DNA of 64,000 nt from Brevibacillus brevis (GTDB lineage Bacteria; Bacillota; Bacilli; Brevibacillales; Brevibacillaceae), in assembly GCF_900637055.1 (NCBI RefSeq), contig NZ_LR134338.1, positions 3,995,001 to 4,059,000 of the forward strand. The letters are read 5' to 3'. This document shows, piece by piece, positions 57,832 to 64,000 of this stretch. Under the pieces are notes generated by a model. The model ran no database searches and had not been told where the DNA came from. It worked only from the letters and a program-made list of their open reading frames with translations. The first letter of the stretch is position 1. Each line of letters starts with the position of its first letter. The position numbers and the translations under genes are program-made.

Positions 57832-58047
57832 CTAATCACCAGAGGTATTCTTACCTGTTTTATTTCTTAATTCGAATAAAAATAATACACATAGATAAGC
57901 AAGTGATGAGATTAACCACACATCGAAACTATCATTGTAGTCTACGTATCCCACTCGGAAATACGAAATAAAACCCAATATAACAACTAGTGCAACAGTA
58001 AAAATAGAGAAGTTTTTAAACATTTTTTTAAAAGACACTCCAGTCAC
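57832..58047 (-). CDS. Small two-helix membrane protein (prophage cargo)
   Basis: 71 residues from GTG 58047, which follows AAAGGTG by 6 nt; an in-frame GTG at 58056 overlaps that site. Two transmembrane helices (FSIFTVALVVILGFISYF and WLISSLAYLCVLFLF) with a short acidic loop (VDYNDSFD) and a basic tail. Low GC compared with neighbours. Convergent to the secreted protein gene and sharing its terminator; could be an immunity or partner protein, which is inference. Confidence 0.6.
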   Translation of the reverse strand: MTGVSFKKMFKNFSIFTVALVVILGFISYFRVGYVDYNDSFDVWLISSLAYLCVLFLFELRNKTGKNTSGD

Positions 58048-58211
58048 AGCAATCACCTTTTTTTTCAGAATGATACTACAAGAAGCCCTTTTTTATTCAT
58101 TATGATATCACACCGCTAAGTAAATTGGTAATAAATTCCATAGTTCTTAATGCGTATATTTGTAATAAACTGTAATATAATTCAAGTGATAAAAGACGTC
58201 CATTTTCAAAT

Positions 58212-58247
58212 AAAAAATGCCCTCCCCCGTTTTACCGGAAGGATGGC
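58212..58247 (-). terminator. Terminator of the lysis cassette
   Basis: Minus-strand hairpin GCCATCCTTCCG / CGGGGGAGGGC with TTTTTT after the endolysin stop. Confidence 0.7.
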
Positions 58248-58254
58248 TTTCGCT

Positions 58255-58944
58255 TTACTTTGTCGCTTTTTCTGTTACTCGATCCAGCATTGTAAACATG
58301 AGCCAAGGCAATTCGTGCAGCACGCCCACCGGGTCGTCAGTCAATCGCTGCTTCCATTTATCGGGGTCATTCAGCAGACCCTTGGCCGCAAGACTGTCAA
58401 TCGCATTCAAGCCTGCTTCGCGTTCCCACTGTGCCAGCTCCAAAGTAGCAGTCTTTTCTTTATCCACGGATTTGTCAGACTTATCAACATCATACTGGTG
58501 CAGCTCATACTTCTCGATCAGGCTGACCAGCTTACCAGGATAATCAGGATCGGTCGCATAGCCGCCTTTCCACACGGCATAGCATGCTGCTTTGTAGTCA
58601 GCTCCCAAGACACCATGATATCGAGTAGGCTTGTCCCTAGTACCATTAAGGATCAACTTCGAATGGTCAGCAATGGATTCGGCCCAGCTATTGTAGGCTC
58701 GAAAGTTGGCGTTGACCGTAATCCATTTCCCTGCGGAAAACTCTTTGGTCGGCATAGATACATGGCCGGCTGTCCCAGTGCCCTTGATACCGAACAGATT
58801 ATTTGCCTTTTGCGTCAGACCACTCTTTCCCCAATTGCTCTCCAGGATTGCCTGTGCAATGGTCAGCGAAGCAGGTACCCGGGTCTTTTTCATATCCGCG
58901 ACGGCTGCAGGTGCAATCTTTGCGATAAACTCTTGCTGAGTCAT
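58255..58944 (-). CDS. Prophage endolysin, GH73 glucosaminidase
   Basis: 229 residues. N-terminal mannosyl-glycoprotein endo-beta-N-acetylglucosaminidase domain (about 1-150): PASLTIAQAILESNWGKSG with the catalytic Glu, NNLFGIKG, and WKGGYATDPDYPGKLVSLIE. The C-terminal part (about 155-229) is not a known cell-wall domain. No signal peptide, so it needs the holin. Overlaps holin stop. Confidence 0.92.
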   Translation of the reverse strand: MTQQEFIAKIAPAAVADMKKTRVPASLTIAQAILESNWGKSGLTQKANNLFGIKGTGTAGHVSMPTKEFSAGKWITVNANFRAYNSWAESIADHSKLILNGTRDKPTRYHGVLGADYKAACYAVWKGGYATDPDYPGKLVSLIEKYELHQYDVDKSDKSVDKEKTATLELAQWEREAGLNAIDSLAAKGLLNDPDKWKQRLTDDPVGVLHELPWLMFTMLDRVTEKATK

Positions 58945-59240
58945 TATTGATCACCTTCCCTTTTCACAAATGTCTGTTTCCAAATTTGATGCCCCAACGT
59001 CGCGATTCCAGCAGCGAGGATGCCCTGGATCGTCGCTTGGACACTGATTGCTCCCATCACTCCCCAGGCTAGTCCAACACCACTCACGGTCAAAAGCCAA
59101 GGAATCAGCCAGTCAGCTACCCGTGGTGTTTTCTTGAGCATCGTCCCAATTAACAGGAGTGCGATAACAACAATTAGAATTTCATCCAACAAGTATTCGT
59201 TGGCCAATAGCAACAGGTCTGTTTCTTTCATTCTGTTCAT
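58944..59240 (-). CDS. Prophage holin
   Basis: 98 residues with three hydrophobic segments (about 12-35, 43-62, 65-82) and a charged C-terminus (KQTFVKREGDQ). Placed between XhlA-like and endolysin genes with ATGA overlaps, the standard PBSX-type lysis order. Family assignment rests on context and topology. Confidence 0.82.
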   Translation of the reverse strand: MNRMKETDLLLLANEYLLDEILIVVIALLLIGTMLKKTPRVADWLIPWLLTVSGVGLAWGVMGAISVQATIQGILAAGIATLGHQIWKQTFVKREGDQ

Positions 59241-59599
59241 CCACCTTTCGTAATCGATTCAATGAGTTTCCAAATCAGCGCTCCAGCTCCTAGCACTGTC
59301 CCAACAATCCAACGTTTATCATCTCGGCCTTGTCTTTTATCGTTATCGATTCGTTGCTCAATTTCTTTCTTGATGTCCTCGGCCTTCTTCGTTAGATCGG
59401 TGATCTCTAAGCTCAACTCATCGAGACGCTTGTGGGCTGATCTCGTGCTTTGCATCGCTTCGATGGCCAGCTTTTCCGTTGAGTCGAGTTTGTTTGCCAT
59501 ATTGCCGAGCTGCTTAATTTCTGTTTCGATTTTCCCTATCGCAACCAGGATGTCAGTGATTCCTTTTTGTAAATCTTTGATCTCGTCTGCCACTAACAC
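59237..59599 (-). CDS. XhlA-like membrane-associated lysis protein
   Basis: 120 residues; GTG start behind GAGGAGG. Long coiled coil (about 5-85) and one C-terminal transmembrane helix (WIVGTVLGAGALIWKLIESI), the hemolysin XhlA layout. XhlA cooperates with XhlB holin in PBSX lysis. Confidence 0.88.
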   Translation of the reverse strand: MLVADEIKDLQKGITDILVAIGKIETEIKQLGNMANKLDSTEKLAIEAMQSTRSAHKRLDELSLEITDLTKKAEDIKKEIEQRIDNDKRQGRDDKRWIVGTVLGAGALIWKLIESITKGG

Positions 59600-59632
59600 A
59601 TGACCTCCTCACCCCCTGGGGGCAAAAGTAAA

Positions 59633-59691
59633 GGGAGCCGCGTCAGCAGCTCCCCATGAAAAAACGCCTTCTCTGAATGATGAGTCGGCGT
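59633..59691 (-). terminator. Two tandem terminator-like hairpins after xkdX
   Basis: First ACGCC..ACTC / GAG..GGCGT followed by TTTTTT (59659-59691), then GGGAGC / GCTCCC followed by TTTACTTTT (59633-59654), between the tail and lysis genes. Confidence 0.7.
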
Positions 59692-59828
59692 CAGCGCGGT
59701 GTAGCCATGATATTTTTCTTTTCCTCTTCGGTAATGTAGTCCTTCGCTACTGCATTTGACAGGTTCTCTTCGTCTACCGACTTGCAAACCCAGCACATCA
59801 AGAAATAGTTAAACAGTCTACTTGCCAT
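59691..59828 (-). CDS. XkdX-family protein
   Basis: 45 residues: MASRLFNYFLMCWVCKSVDE then VAKDYITEEEKKNIM, the XkdX pattern (aromatic start, ITxEEY/K end). Ribosome site AGATAAGGAC. Small protein found after tail-fibre genes in PBSX-like phages; role unknown. Confidence 0.82.
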   Translation of the reverse strand: MASRLFNYFLMCWVCKSVDEENLSNAVAKDYITEEEKKNIMATPR

Positions 59829-59856
59829 GTCCTTATCTCTCCCTCTTGAATGTTTT

Positions 59857-60165
59857 TTATATACCAAGCAGGTAGTTGATTGTCCCCTGCATGATAAGCG
59901 CTTGTTTTTTGAGTTGGGCAATCTGTTCCTCCGGCGTAACATATAATTCATCCGGAAAATCAGGATTTTTGTAAAAGCCATCTTCTGGCGTATAACAATA
60001 TTCCATGATTCGCACGTCACCGGGAATAATCTCCACATCGTGGATCACGTAGTCTTCTGTATTTGCATAAACGGTATGGCCCACATCGATTCCATTTTCT
60101 ACGATGGTTGCTTTTTTCCCGATATGCAAAATGGTTTTGTCTGTCGCTTTCGTCAGCACTTTCAC
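59857..60165 (-). CDS. Prophage tail-region protein, 102 residues
   Basis: Begins MKVLTKATDKTILHIGKKA, and its C-terminal helix (EEQIAQLKKQALIMQGTINY) resembles the end of small fibre-associated XkdW-like proteins. Acidic, soluble. Sits between the fibre gene and xkdX. Family match is tentative. Confidence 0.7.
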   Translation of the reverse strand: MKVLTKATDKTILHIGKKATIVENGIDVGHTVYANTEDYVIHDVEIIPGDVRIMEYCYTPEDGFYKNPDFPDELYVTPEEQIAQLKKQALIMQGTINYLLGI

Positions 60166-60180
60166 GGTACTCTCTCCCTT

Positions 60181-62031
60181 CTAAAAAAGTGTTTTCGGAA
60201 TCAGTAGTTCTGTCGGTGAAATGGCGATCCCAACGAACACTCCGCTTTGTTCTTGAGAAATAACACCAGTTGTCGTGCTGTAGTAATAATTTTCACCCGG
60301 TCTTAGCCCGGTGTGCCCTCTTGAAATACCTCGCGCCAATATTTTGCCTCCAGGTTGAGCAACACCGAAGTTTATACCAGCCCCTGCTACAATCAAATCA
60401 ACGACACTTCCATTGGGCAAAATTTTTACTACCCGTCCCTGTGTAATAGTCCCACCTGGTGAAACGACTACATCAGTTGAATCCCCTGTTATCCTGCTCT
60501 CCCAAAATGGGAATTGAATAATCATTTGATTGCTCGCAACAGCTAAACCAACTTTATGATTGACGTCGGTAGCAGTAACGTTCCCGTTGTCATCGACATA
60601 CTGATGATTCCCGGCCGCTAACGATCCAGGAGCCTTCGAAACGCCTCGTATACCCATCTTTATCGTTTGCCCCGCTGTGCCGCCATTCAACGCGATCCCT
60701 TTTGAGCCTAACCCACGTACTTTGTAACCTCTTAATAACCCCATATAAAAGCCAGCTTTGTAGCTACCAAAAGGCATGACTAACCGCCCTTGTTTCTCAA
60801 ACAACAATGGCGAAAACGTATCGGTTGCAAACTCTTGCCTTCCGTCTACCCAGAAACCTGTTGGGAATGTTATTTCATTGGTGGATGAAATGGCAATACG
60901 TTGAAAATTAATAAAGTCTAGATTGGTATTTACGTAGGTTGCCGCATAATAATCTGTGCCATTTCCATCTTGTTTTAGAAACGTTACCTTTAGTCCAATA
61001 CCCGCAAGCTGTCCGATCATAGCTCTAGTAGTGTGATACGTAATAACATCACCAGCGACACTTAATGAATGAGCGTATCCCCCCGTTGCAGTTGTGTGCG
61101 GTAGCGCTGTCACAAGGCAAATCCTATCCGGTCCAGACTTTGCCGCATAACAATGAGACGCTTCATAGAAGCCTATGCTTACAATCGAATTATTTAACGA
61201 ATCAATAGTACTTCCGTTTACCGTTAGCAAACGAGCATACAGAGTGTATGGACTTGATGAGTTGTTATAAGCAACAAAAACACGAGTTGGCGACAAGACA
61301 AGCAAGCAAGCACGATACCCTTCTACACCAGTCATTGACCACGCCTGCGTATAAGTAACCGTCATACCGGAAACCGTTGCAATCGAAAACCGCAGCTCTG
61401 TTCCATTGCTTCCGTCACGCCATGCTACAATCGCTTTATTCGTTTCAAGCAAATCAGCCATGACTTTATCATTGTTTTGCCAACCGTATGGTGGACTTGT
61501 GATGGTTCCAAACGTAATGACGTTGTTTGCTGTAGAGACAACAACCGACCTCACCTGATGTGTAAATAAGTTATTGTATCGAAGTACATACACGAGCAAA
61601 ACCTTATCCTTATCCACCAATACAGGAGTCATATGTTTCGGGTCCTGGTTAGTATGAGCTGCTTCGAAGACGACAGGTGAGCCAACGGACATATTCCCCG
61701 CATCATCAATCGTCATAATCAATGCGGCTGCTGACCAAAGTGCGTTCGTCCCGTCTTGGATTTTGTACGCAATAAATGCGCGGTTCTCGTCCAATTTGCA
61801 CGCCCCAACTGCCTGAATGTTTTTGCCGACCTCGAAATTCAATGCAGAAACGCCGTCTTTGGTGAACTCCGCTTTTGTTTTGCGTACCTTGCCATTGATA
61901 TACTCCACAACATCCCCGGCTGTCACTGTCTCCCCTGGCGCAACTTGCAATCTTGCGACGATACCCTCGCCAACATTTTGTCCTGCTCCACCCCCCAAAC
62001 CATGAGCCAGTAACAAGCTATCGATATCCAT
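60181..62031 (-). CDS. Phage tail fibre / receptor-binding-type protein
   Basis: 616 residues. N-terminal part (about 10-60: GQNVGEGIVARLQVAPGETV) and the C-terminal part (about 460-616: AAGNHQYVDDNGNVTATDV, RPGENYYYSTTTGVI) have the DUF2190-like capsid-decoration or fibre repeat. The central 370 residues show about eight beta-propeller-like repeats (VLLVYVLRYNN, AIVAWRDGSNG, VFVAYNNSS). The centre is a likely ligand-binding module. Not matched to a named family. Confidence 0.7.
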   Translation of the reverse strand: MDIDSLLLAHGLGGGAGQNVGEGIVARLQVAPGETVTAGDVVEYINGKVRKTKAEFTKDGVSALNFEVGKNIQAVGACKLDENRAFIAYKIQDGTNALWSAAALIMTIDDAGNMSVGSPVVFEAAHTNQDPKHMTPVLVDKDKVLLVYVLRYNNLFTHQVRSVVVSTANNVITFGTITSPPYGWQNNDKVMADLLETNKAIVAWRDGSNGTELRFSIATVSGMTVTYTQAWSMTGVEGYRACLLVLSPTRVFVAYNNSSSPYTLYARLLTVNGSTIDSLNNSIVSIGFYEASHCYAAKSGPDRICLVTALPHTTATGGYAHSLSVAGDVITYHTTRAMIGQLAGIGLKVTFLKQDGNGTDYYAATYVNTNLDFINFQRIAISSTNEITFPTGFWVDGRQEFATDTFSPLLFEKQGRLVMPFGSYKAGFYMGLLRGYKVRGLGSKGIALNGGTAGQTIKMGIRGVSKAPGSLAAGNHQYVDDNGNVTATDVNHKVGLAVASNQMIIQFPFWESRITGDSTDVVVSPGGTITQGRVVKILPNGSVVDLIVAGAGINFGVAQPGGKILARGISRGHTGLRPGENYYYSTTTGVISQEQSGVFVGIAISPTELLIPKTLF

Positions 62032-62045
62032 TATGAAATGCCCCC

Positions 62046-63146
62046 TTAGAAGTTTGGTACTTTTGACGTAATCAAGCCGTCTGAATCATACGTAAAGGTC
62101 CAGCTTTTCGTCTCCAGCGCCACGGTTCCAGCGTTGTTGTAATACGTCAATGAGAGGGTTTGGTAATTACCATTGGCATCAGGATTGGACAAAATGGATT
62201 GGGCATAAATAGTACCGTCAGCTCTCTTGTGGTCTACCACCTTGTACAGCAGTTTCATTTCGTCCTTACTGCCTGCATACTGGCGCAAGTTATTATGCTG
62301 GCTAACCAGATACCAAGGTGTCCATTTTCTCTGTGATCCGATATCCTGAGAAAACCGCTCATATGTCCCTGTGCCATCGAATGCGGTCATAACTTGATGA
62401 ACCCATCTTGCTCCACCATCTTGACTATGGGAAGTAACTTGACAATAACGCCACCCATGAGTACCACCAGGGCAAGCGTTTAGCAAAAGGTTCCCGTCGT
62501 AAAAACCAGTGGTTATTACATCGTTCCAGTCTCCAGTGACAGCTTGCGTTTTTCTTACATACTGGGCGTGCGGATCGCCTGAGTTGTTGTGGTTGCCAGT
62601 GTGGAAAATTAGTTTGTCAGCAGAACCGAGAAATCCTTCTCCAGTTGTTAGGTCGATACTGAACCTATCAGAAACTTTCGCACCCGCACCATCTGTCTGT
62701 TGCACAAACAACTTGTTCAAGTCATTCACGAAGGCGACCCCTTTTGCATCGGGAGTGCTGTCCTGCAATAAAAACCTTGGGGCTGTGTTGTTAATTTCGA
62801 GTTGCCCTGTCATCCTGTCACCGTCACGTTTTACAGCATTCTCCAGAGTAGTACGAGGCTCCGTCTTCCAGTCTGATTTACCTGTGATTTTCTTAATCAT
62901 GTTCGCCAGACCACCAAGCAAAGCTGACAATACCCCTGTATTCACAGGCGTTTTCGTCTGATCAATTGTCCGCTCTCCAATTTTTGCATCGGTTACGCTA
63001 TTATCAGGATGGTCTAACGTTGCGGCTGCTTTATGAGCTTCGAACATTGAATCGATGATATCCATATTTCCGTTTTGATCTTCAACGTTGTAGTTCTCCG
63101 TCGGAAACGGCTGCTTGAGTTTAAAATTAGGCGTATAATTCGGCAC
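62046..63146 (-). CDS. Phage tail fibre protein
   Basis: 366 residues. N-terminal attachment part NFKLKQPFPTENYNVEDQNG, trimeric-fibre linker FHTGNHNNSGDPHAQYV (typical in phage fibres), and a C-terminal pyocin-knob-like domain (GFYDGNLLLNACPGG, WHQVMTAF-like VHQVMTAFDGTGTYERF). Follows the YmfQ-like gene, the usual order. Confidence 0.88.
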   Translation of the reverse strand: MPNYTPNFKLKQPFPTENYNVEDQNGNMDIIDSMFEAHKAAATLDHPDNSVTDAKIGERTIDQTKTPVNTGVLSALLGGLANMIKKITGKSDWKTEPRTTLENAVKRDGDRMTGQLEINNTAPRFLLQDSTPDAKGVAFVNDLNKLFVQQTDGAGAKVSDRFSIDLTTGEGFLGSADKLIFHTGNHNNSGDPHAQYVRKTQAVTGDWNDVITTGFYDGNLLLNACPGGTHGWRYCQVTSHSQDGGARWVHQVMTAFDGTGTYERFSQDIGSQRKWTPWYLVSQHNNLRQYAGSKDEMKLLYKVVDHKRADGTIYAQSILSNPDANGNYQTLSLTYYNNAGTVALETKSWTFTYDSDGLITSKVPNF

Positions 63147-63165
63147 TTGTCTTCCTCCCTTCTAT

Positions 63166-63708
63166 CTAAGGTAGCGTCGATGAGCGCAATTCTTCATGTG
63201 TCCTCGTCGCCAACTGGTTGTGTGTGTAACCCAATAGTTGCTCATATCGATTGAACAAATAAACATAAAGCACTGCCAAATGTGCTGGCTTAATATCTTC
63301 AATGGCGACCTTCACGTCTTCGATGTTCGGCGGGATTCCTACAATGCTAGAAAAAGTAATCGTGATGGTGCTGTTGGCGAATGCTACTTCCACCTGGCCG
63401 TTCGTCCAGCTATCCACCACCAACTTAATAAGAGCGGCGTCGACTTTTCCTGTCCCGCGCATTTTTGATTTGATAAGCGATCGGCGTTCATCAATCGGTT
63501 TGCTGGCATCAACAGGAATGCCTAGCTCCGTCTCATAGATAGATAAAGCCCATGTTGCGGAGTCAACAGACATTTGCCTATGCAAATCAGCGATAGCCGC
63601 ATCCCTGCTATCGAGCTGTTCGGCCTCTGTGTCAAAAATAGCTTTATATACTTTTGATTTTCGCTGGAACGGCTGTAATCGTTTTAGCATAGTATCCGAC
63701 CTAGACAT
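63166..63708 (-). CDS. YmfQ/XkdU-like tail protein (DUF2313)
   Basis: 180 residues. LKRLQPFQRKSKVYKAIFD, WALSIYETELGIPVD, RRSLIKSKMRGTGKVD and PAHLAVLYVY are typical of the YmfQ/XkdU family, found just after baseplate J in Mu-like and PBSX-like phages. 8-bp overlap with the J gene. Confidence 0.93.
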   Translation of the reverse strand: MSRSDTMLKRLQPFQRKSKVYKAIFDTEAEQLDSRDAAIADLHRQMSVDSATWALSIYETELGIPVDASKPIDERRSLIKSKMRGTGKVDAALIKLVVDSWTNGQVEVAFANSTITITFSSIVGIPPNIEDVKVAIEDIKPAHLAVLYVYLFNRYEQLLGYTHNQLATRTHEELRSSTLP

Positions 63709-64000
63709 TGACAGTCACCGTCCCTACTACAGCCACTTCCTCGTAATTGATAGGCACATTCGCTGTACCATTGTTGACCAGGAGGTTGCTGTAGTCAGTC
63801 ACGCCCTCGCTATCCAAAATAGCCGCCCCTACCTTTGCGTAGCTGACAATCGCTTCGACGAACGCGATCTCTTTCAGGCGCTTTGTCAAACTTGCGGTGA
63901 TGTTTTGCGTCACCTGTTCTTGTGTATACCCTGGAGATAATGTCACGGTTACCGATACATTGATGTCTACTCCTGTTGCACTTACAACTGTGGTATAGGC
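63701..64000 (-). CDS. Baseplate J-like protein (C-terminal part)
   Basis: The last 99 codons are in the window and the frame is open to the edge. SPGYTQEQVTQNITASLTKR, AIVSYAKVGAAILDSEGV and NVPINYEEVAVVGTVTVNV match the end of baseplate J / XkdT proteins, which form the baseplate wedge. Confidence 0.88.
   Translation of the reverse strand, partial: AYTTVVSATGVDINVSVTVTLSPGYTQEQVTQNITASLTKRLKEIAFVEAIVSYAKVGAAILDSEGVTDYSNLLVNNGTANVPINYEEVAVVGTVTVNV

Larger units (their letters stand above)
56066..64000. mobile_element. Prophage (partial; lysis and tail side)
   Basis: From the lepA fragment to the window edge all recognisable genes are phage-type: YolD-like, XhlA-like, holin, GH73 endolysin, XkdX-like, tail fibres, YmfQ/XkdU-like and baseplate J. 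The order late-tail to lysis toward the att site is standard for PBSX/Mu-like myophages. Integrase and head genes are not in the window. Confidence 0.88.

Noticed and set aside
59691..60038. 115-codon reading of the xkdX frame
   Set aside because: The upstream 70 codons overlap the 102-residue gene in another frame; only the last 45 residues have a ribosome site and family pattern.

Overview
The window is chromosomal DNA of an endospore-forming, low-to-moderate GC Gram-positive bacterium. Gene order and protein sequence fit Brevibacillus or a close Paenibacillaceae relative. This rests on the sigA/dnaG, glyQS, era, yqfC/yqfD, hrcA/dnaK and lepA-hemW neighbourhoods, the SLH cell-wall protein, and an asb-type petrobactin locus. 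No rRNA or tRNA gene and no CRISPR array was seen. Most genes lie on the minus strand.

Layout: (a) 1-5.75 kb: the start of an alkaline-phosphatase-superfamily gene, a translationally coupled S41 protease/SLH protein pair, then nif3 and trmK. (b) 6-9.9 kb: a small accessory block (secreted subtilase, acyl-CoA dehydrogenase with a palindromic operator, two membrane proteins) lying between trmK and rpoD. (c) 10-28.8 kb: a conserved housekeeping array: rpoD, dnaG, ppsR, ccpN, glyS, glyQ with a T-box leader, recO, yqzL, era, cdd, dgkA, ybeY, phoH, yqfD, yqfC, floA, nfeD, yqeY, rpsU and a HIT gene. The pgpH/yqfF gene, which sits between phoH and ybeY in Bacillus subtilis, is absent here. (d) 29-32.2 kb: a stand-alone murF-like gene with a structured leader, a histidine phosphatase and a secreted beta-propeller-like protein.

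(e) 32.3-39.5 kb: a complete asbABCDEF operon for a 3,4-dihydroxybenzoyl siderophore of the petrobactin type, with a Fur box inside its promoter. (f) 39.6-45.2 kb: ddl, two small uncharacterised genes, an RlmI-like methyltransferase, a Na/Pi cotransporter (YqeW-like) and an LrgA/LrgB pair. (g) 45.3-55.8 kb: deoC, a Nudix gene, mtaB, rsmE, prmA, and the heat-shock set dnaJ, dnaK, grpE, hrcA with a perfect CIRCE operator, then hemW. A trio of strong palindromes separates rsmE from mtaB.

(h) 55.8-64 kb: upstream of hemW lies a 164-bp element with 18-bp perfect terminal inverted repeats, then an orphan 3' end of lepA with its terminator, then a prophage that runs off the window. I read this as integration of a phage into the 3' end of lepA. 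The visible phage part has an SOS-box-controlled yolD-like operon, a secreted-protein/small-membrane-protein cargo pair, the lysis cassette (XhlA-like, holin, GH73 endolysin), and tail genes (XkdX-like, fibre/receptor-binding proteins, YmfQ/XkdU-like, baseplate J). The least explained material is the inverted-repeat element, the cargo pair at 57.2-58.1 kb, the palindrome trio and the murF leader.
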